Assembly (NCBI GenBank): GCA_003554665.1
Contig: PWGY01000132.1
Location: forward strand, 1 to 6,487
Length of the DNA stretch: 6,487 nucleotides
DNA from: Bacteroidales bacterium
GTDB lineage: Bacteria; Bacteroidota; Bacteroidia; Bacteroidales; UBA7960
Direction of reading: 5' to 3'
Shown here: piece after piece, positions 5,902-6,487 of the stretch
Layout of the letters: each line of letters begins with the position of its first letter
How positions within the stretch are numbered: the stretch's first letter is position 1
Made by a program: the position numbers and the translations under genes
The notes under the pieces: model-generated
Told to the model about the DNA's origin: nothing
Databases searched by the model: none
Seen by the model: the letters and a program-made list of their open reading frames with translations, nothing else

Positions 5902-6487
5902 CTAAAGTCTGCGAATATCTGCCCCCAGCTGTTTCAGCCGGGTATCAAGGAACTGATAGCCCCTGTCGATCTGCTCAATGTTGTGAATAATGCTTTTTCC
6001 TTCAGCGCTCAATGCCGCAATCAGCAGTGCAACACCGGCCCTGATATCCGGCGAGGTCATTTCCAGGGGCTTCAGCGGGTACTTCCTGTCCAGCCCGATG
6101 ACGGTGGCGCGGTGGGGATCACAGAGGATGATCTGTGCGCCCATATCAATCAGCTTATCCACAAAGAAAAGGCGGCTTTCGAACATTTTCTGGTGAACAA
6201 GAACGCTCCCGCGTGCCTGTGTGGCCAAAACCAGCACTACACTGATCAGGTCAGGAGAGAAGCCCGGCCATGGAGCATCGCTGATGGTGAGTATGCTTCC
6301 GTCAATATACGTATCAACCTCATAGCTGTCCATTGAGGGAATGAACAGGTCGTCGCCACGGCGCTCCAGCTGAACCCCGAGTTTGCGGAATACATCGGGG
6401 ATCATACCAAGTTGTTCATGCTGTACCCCTTTAATCGTGAACTCGGATCTTGTCATGGCAGCCATGGCAATGAAACTCCCGATTTCA
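5902..6487 (-). CDS. murA: UDP-N-acetylglucosamine 1-carboxyvinyltransferase (MurA), C-terminal part
   Basis: The frame is open from the right edge to TAG at 5904-5902, about 195 residues and somewhat under half of a normal MurA (around 420-435). An in-frame ATG at 6465 is internal: the codons before it read EIGSFIA, matching the family's IEAGSYLAAAA segment. MurA transfers enolpyruvate from PEP to UDP-GlcNAc, the first committed step of peptidoglycan synthesis, in the cytoplasm. Counting from 6465, D72 in PGFSPD aligns with the catalytic D305 of E. coli MurA, R142 in SPDIRAG with R371, and R168 in EQIDRGY with R397; the 26-residue spacing of the two arginines is identical. MFESRLFFVDKLIDMGA corresponds to ENRFMHVPELIRMGA in E. 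coli. The PEP-binding loop with C115 lies outside the window. It is on the same strand as grpE but 88 bases away, so it probably belongs to another unit. Confidence 0.96.
   Translation of the reverse strand, partial: EIGSFIAMAAMTRSEFTIKGVQHEQLGMIPDVFRKLGVQLERRGDDLFIPSMDSYEVDTYIDGSILTISDAPWPGFSPDLISVVLVLATQARGSVLVHQKMFESRLFFVDKLIDMGAQIILCDPHRATVIGLDRKYPLKPLEMTSPDIRAGVALLIAALSAEGKSIIHNIEQIDRGYQFLDTRLKQLGADIRRL

Noticed and set aside
5983..6336. 117-residue plus-strand open frame opposite murA
   Set aside because: It is antisense to a strongly conserved murA region, is rich in unlikely residues for a folded protein, and matches no family I recognise.
1..6487. Mobile elements, CRISPR array, tRNA/rRNA, defence system
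   Set aside because: No transposase, integrase, direct-repeat array, RNA-gene fold or defence domain is visible; nearly all bases are in intact or edge-truncated conserved genes.

Overview
The window looks like a housekeeping stretch of a chromosome from the Bacteroidota, probably near the Bacteroidales/Marinilabiliales; this placement is inferred. Three things point that way. The proteins resemble Bacteroidota versions as I remember them: DnaJ with an NTILGQMQT linker between its second and third zinc motifs, a NatB-like permease ending in YRTGILMYGKKVDYKELWKW, and a response regulator with GSFTSA and WTGNIREL motifs. None of the five complete genes has an AGGAGG-type Shine-Dalgarno sequence, and most have A/T-rich bases before the ATG. 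The spacer before the regulator holds two TAnnTTTG boxes, the -7 element of the Bacteroidota primary sigma factor.

Layout: the left 377 bases are the 3' end of a plus-strand erythromycin-esterase family gene. Everything else is on the minus strand, read from right to left: the 3' part of murA, an 88-base spacer, grpE, dnaJ, an ABC-2 exporter ATPase, its permease, an 80-base spacer, and a response regulator with a sigma-54 activation domain. The last gene ends 3 bases from the esterase stop codon, so the two converge. No stretch over 100 bases lacks a gene.

grpE, dnaJ and the two exporter genes are separated by only 9 to 11 bases and very likely form one transcription unit. GrpE and DnaJ are the co-chaperones of DnaK, which is not in the window. 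The ATPase and permease would form one NatA/NatB-like exporter. The regulator may share the transcript or start from its own promoter in the 80-base spacer. MurA makes a peptidoglycan precursor and probably belongs to the preceding unit, which may end at a weak hairpin directly after its stop codon.

I see no mobile element, CRISPR array, tRNA, rRNA or broken gene, and no convincing new system. The most interesting points are that the regulator has a receiver and an AAA+ sigma-54 domain but no DNA-binding domain and no adjacent kinase, that the grpE leader holds a near-match to a sigma-54 promoter, and that general chaperones are tightly linked to an exporter of unknown substrate.
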